DNA from: Pocillopora verrucosa
Lineage: Eukaryota; Cnidaria; Anthozoa; Scleractinia; Pocilloporidae
DNA: 64,000 nucleotides
NCBI RefSeq assembly: GCF_036669915.1
Contig: NC_089314.1
Coordinates: 2,738,620 to 2,802,619, forward strand
Reading direction: 5' to 3'
Part shown: positions 61,623 to 64,000 of the stretch, piece by piece
Layout of the letters: each line of letters starts with the position of its first letter
How positions within the stretch are numbered: position 1 is the first letter of the stretch
Program-made: the position numbers and the translations under genes
The notes under the pieces: model-generated
The model's input: only the letters and a program-made list of their open reading frames with translations
The model's database searches: none
Told to the model about the DNA's origin: nothing

Positions 61623-61748
61623 GAGCCCCATTTGGGGAATGCAAAGTTCCTTCGGGGAACAATTGAGCTCCATTTGGGGAATGAAAAGCCCGTTAAGGGA
61701 ATTATTAAGTCTCACTTGGGGATTACAAAGCCCAATGCGGGATATAAT
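61623..61748. repeat. 42-bp degenerate tandem repeat, three copies
   Basis: Units at 61623, 61665 and 61707 share 'cacttggggat'- or 'catttggggaat'-type text. The unit length is a multiple of three, so the 14-residue repeat (as in EPHLGNAKFLRGTI) is open on several frames. Confidence 0.85.
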
Positions 61749-61936
61749 ATGCCCTGTTTACGAAATGGATTTGGCAGAAGATACATGTATTTCACTACGC
61801 ACATGAAAACATCTATCACTAGACAAACATGTGCGAAAGCTGTGGCAATTTTATACAGAGGAGAGAAACCTAGAACTAGTATTCTTCATGATAATTACTA
61901 TCTAAGCATCGCTATGAACAGATCTTTGCATACAGT

Positions 61937-62600
61937 TGTAAGGTATCAATGCTTTCAAAAATTAGAATCCTTCATCAAGATGAATCAAGTGCTCAATTGC
62001 TCCTTCACATTTCAACTGTCCAGAATTTGAAGATTTGCTATTTCCTTTGCACTTCCTAAGTGCAACTTGTGATTTTCCTGAGAGAATTTTCATTTGAAGC
62101 TTTTTTGTTTTGAAGAATATATTTTCAACACACATAGCAGCTCTCCTATCTGATCGTCTTAGTTCAGATTTAAAAATGTCGCTATAATGAACATTAGCTA
62201 GTCTATCTTTATTTTCTGGTCGACTTTGACCAAGGAATATACCAGGATATGCTAACTCTTCAGAATATTGATCTCTGAATATACTTAAGGGTTTGTTTCC
62301 CTCTCCTGGTGCAACATTTAAAATACGTTGAGGCAGACTGTCTTCAAAGTAATGTGTGTTGGTCAACATGGTGTCAGTAACACCAGCAGGTGTTTCTGCT
62401 TCATCTTCAGTCCACTGATCATCATTATCATTACTGTCATTTCCATCCTGCTTATTGGAACCACTGCTCTTTTCTATTTCTTGTTCACTTTGATTTTCAG
62501 TATTAGTATCATCTAATAAACAGTTTGCAGTATACTGCACTCCCCAACCTTCATTTAGTGTTATTCCTTCCTGTCTGTAGAGGCTACTGTTGTTGATTGA
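61937..62600 (-). pseudogene. Helitron Rep/helicase polyprotein, N-terminal fragment
   Basis: Minus-strand coding text begins at or beyond 62600 (QEGITLNEGW, then QYTANCLLDD), continues with an acidic Asn/Asp-rich linker and then the conserved pre-Rep region: FEDSLPQRILNVAPGEGNKP, AYPGIFLGQSRPENKDRL, YSDIFKSELRRSDRRAAMC, FFKTKKLQMKI. It stops at 61962-61964, where related proteins continue after LDEGY; six to ten more residues of similarity follow the stop before homology ends near 61937. The Rep HUH nuclease and helicase domains are missing, so this is a truncated relic. The family call rests on remembered Helitron proteins of animals. Confidence 0.65.
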
Positions 62601-62805
62601 TTTATAATGAATAAGTAAACAAATAAAAAATTATAATTCACCTAGGTAAGTTTTTTTTTGGCATTTTGTTGTTATAGTTAAATTGTAGTAGTAGTCGTAG
62701 TCGTCGTCGTCTTTTTGATGCAGTGCTCCCTATGTTATTAGAAATTTTGAAATACATTATATTGCTATGAAACAAACTCAAAAGGTTCTTTTTCACTTGC
62801 AGTCA
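62541..62805. promoter_or_regulatory. Divergent region between the Helitron Rep fragment and the RPA-like gene
   Basis: About 200 bp of AT-rich DNA separate the two divergent reading frames, with a short GTAGTC/GTC run at 62685-62712. It is probably the shared promoter of the original element. A 3' splice site-like 'tttttcacttgcag' ends at 62802, four bases before the RPA-like ATG. Confidence 0.4.
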
Positions 62806-63673
62806 ATGGAAGAACAAAAAGAAGAGATTGTTGGTTTCTTACACAATGTGTCTCCAACTAAAAAAAGTAGCAAGACATCTTACTTTGACATGTCCATACA
62901 AACCACCGATGGCTTAGTAAGAGGAGTCTGCGTCTCCGGAAGTAAACAGGAACACTTTGATCAAATGAGCAAAAAGAAATCTCCAATAAAACTTCGAAAT
63001 TTTAGAATTGAAAGAGCAGGAGATGCAACCATAGTACTGATGAATAACAATGTACTGTTAGAGCCTACAAAAGAAATACCTTTTTCAAGAATTGAGTTGC
63101 CAAGTGCCAACAATATCCAATCAATTTCAGCTGCAAACACAAATCAAAGTATCACCATCAAAGCCAAACTTATTCAGATGTCATCAACAAAAAAAGTGAA
63201 GATTGAGTATGGTGAAAAAAAAAAGTTGTTTGCCTATCTTGTGGACCCACATGGAGCCATTAAGGTGACACTTTGGGAACAATTCTGTGGATCTCATTAA
63301 TCCTGCTGAGCTACCTCAGAACTTTACCAATACAACAGCAGCAGCAGAAATACTTGGAGTGCGAAGTGTCACGGCATATCAAGCCTGCTGCAACCGTAAC
63401 AAAAAGCTGGTAATAGAGACATCTCCCATACTAACCTGTTCAACTTGTGGGCTCAAGCAGAATATGAAGTCCACCATTCAACAATGTTATGGACAACTAC
63501 TGGTACAAATTAAAGAATCGAAGATCACAGTGACCCTGTTCAACGACATCCTGCATGATATGCTAGCGTCACAAGGAAAGAGCACTCTTCCAATCACTGA
63601 AGAAACCATAACTACCTTTCTTCTAGAGTTACCAACTATAACCAGCATAACATTCAACAACAAACAAAAATAG
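62806..63673 (+). pseudogene. RPA-like OB-fold protein of a Helitron, one frameshift
   Basis: The first frame (to 63300) encodes a Lys-rich OB-fold-like domain (EIVGFLHNVSPTKKSSKTS, YFDMSIQTTDGLVRGVCVSG, KKSPIKLRNFRIERAGDATI). Near 63284-63288 one extra base shifts it, and the next frame runs to 63673 (VDLINPAELPQNFTNTTAAA, then a zinc-ribbon-like TCSTCG and LLVQIKESKITVTLFNDIL). Without that base the product would be 288 residues, with two OB-like folds and a ribbon as in RPA70 C-terminal halves. Animal and plant Helitrons often carry such a single-strand-binding gene, and a Helitron Rep fragment lies divergently next to it. I chose ATG 62806 because an acceptor-like AG ends at 62802. Confidence 0.65.
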
Positions 63674-64000
63674 TGGAGTCAGTGCAAATCTGAATAAAAT
63701 GAACAATTTCCTGTCACACATCAGTGGAAATTACTACTGAATACCAAACGTTAATAATACCTGTTTTGTTACAGTTTGCAACAAACATTTTGTAGACACT
63801 GGTTTTAAGTGAAATTATTGTTTCTCTGACTGATAAACATTATTTACAAGTACACGTGCTGCTTTTTTTGGGATAATATTTCTGTTGCGTTACATTTCTG
63901 ATACATTTCATTTCAATTAAAAGACAAACACTTCAAAATACTTTTAAAAGTATATTCACCTATTGGTTACTTGAACACAAAATGTAAATATACTAACTTT
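63674..64000. other. Right edge, no gene recognised
   Basis: AT-rich 3' flank of the RPA-like gene. I could not identify a Helitron terminus (CTRR with a preceding hairpin) before the edge. Confidence 0.5.

Larger units (their letters stand above)
60620..61930. other. Presumed intron 4 with tandem repeats
   Basis: No amidohydrolase exon seen. It holds a 16-bp repeat (61139-61185) and a 42-bp repeat (61623-61748). An ORF of 204 codons (61416-62030) spans the latter and overlaps the Helitron fragment antisense; I see no known domain in it. Confidence 0.5.

Overview
The window is eukaryotic and AT-rich. It looks like anthozoan cnidarian DNA, most likely a stony coral. I infer this from four things: intronless class A receptors of a cnidarian-expanded, melatonin-receptor-like type with an NRY motif in place of DRY; a metazoan-style multi-exon amidohydrolase gene with long introns; Helitron remnants encoding an RPA-like protein; and fold-back and tRNA-like repeats of a kind I recall from coral genomes. 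No database search was possible, so the taxon is an inference.

From about 1 to 56.9 kb the window is a birth-and-death array of one receptor family. Four receptor genes are intact: 14164-15177 and 25009-26022 (subgroup A), 39757-40767 and 53934-54944 (subgroup B). One more is full length with a single-base frameshift (7455-8469). Four are clear pseudogene fragments (1621-2203, 18604-19264, 29768-30593, 45816-46203); two of these belong to a third subgroup (C) that has no intact member here. Each intact coding region is a single exon. It begins 5-8 bases after a conserved 3' splice site, so every gene probably has an upstream non-coding exon joined just before the ATG. The receptors are predicted seven-helix plasma-membrane proteins that signal through G proteins; the ligand is unknown.

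The array grew by two kinds of segmental duplication. Subgroup A lies in three related units of about 6-8 kb (roughly 2.4-10.2, 10.2-17.7 and 19.4-27.4 kb) plus a shortened unit at 29.4-31.3 kb. Subgroup B lies in two units (about 34.1-42.2 and 48.2-56.9 kb). The units differ by deletions, local tandem duplications and inserted repeats, so many events can be ordered. The first B unit ends in a 56-bp piece identical to exon 2 of the amidohydrolase gene that follows the second B unit, which shows that the duplicated block once reached into that gene.

From 57.2 kb a different gene starts: four exons of a dihydroorotase-like metal-dependent amidohydrolase (residues 1-217), running off the right edge. 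After exon 4, roughly 61.9-63.7 kb holds a broken Helitron: a truncated Rep/helicase N-terminal fragment on the minus strand and a divergent RPA-like OB-fold gene on the plus strand with one frameshift.

Spacers contain LINE C-terminal relics, tRNA-like SINE heads, a perfect 174-bp palindrome, fold-back elements, microsatellites and local tandem repeats. I saw no ribosomal RNA, functional tRNA, CRISPR or bacterial-type operon.
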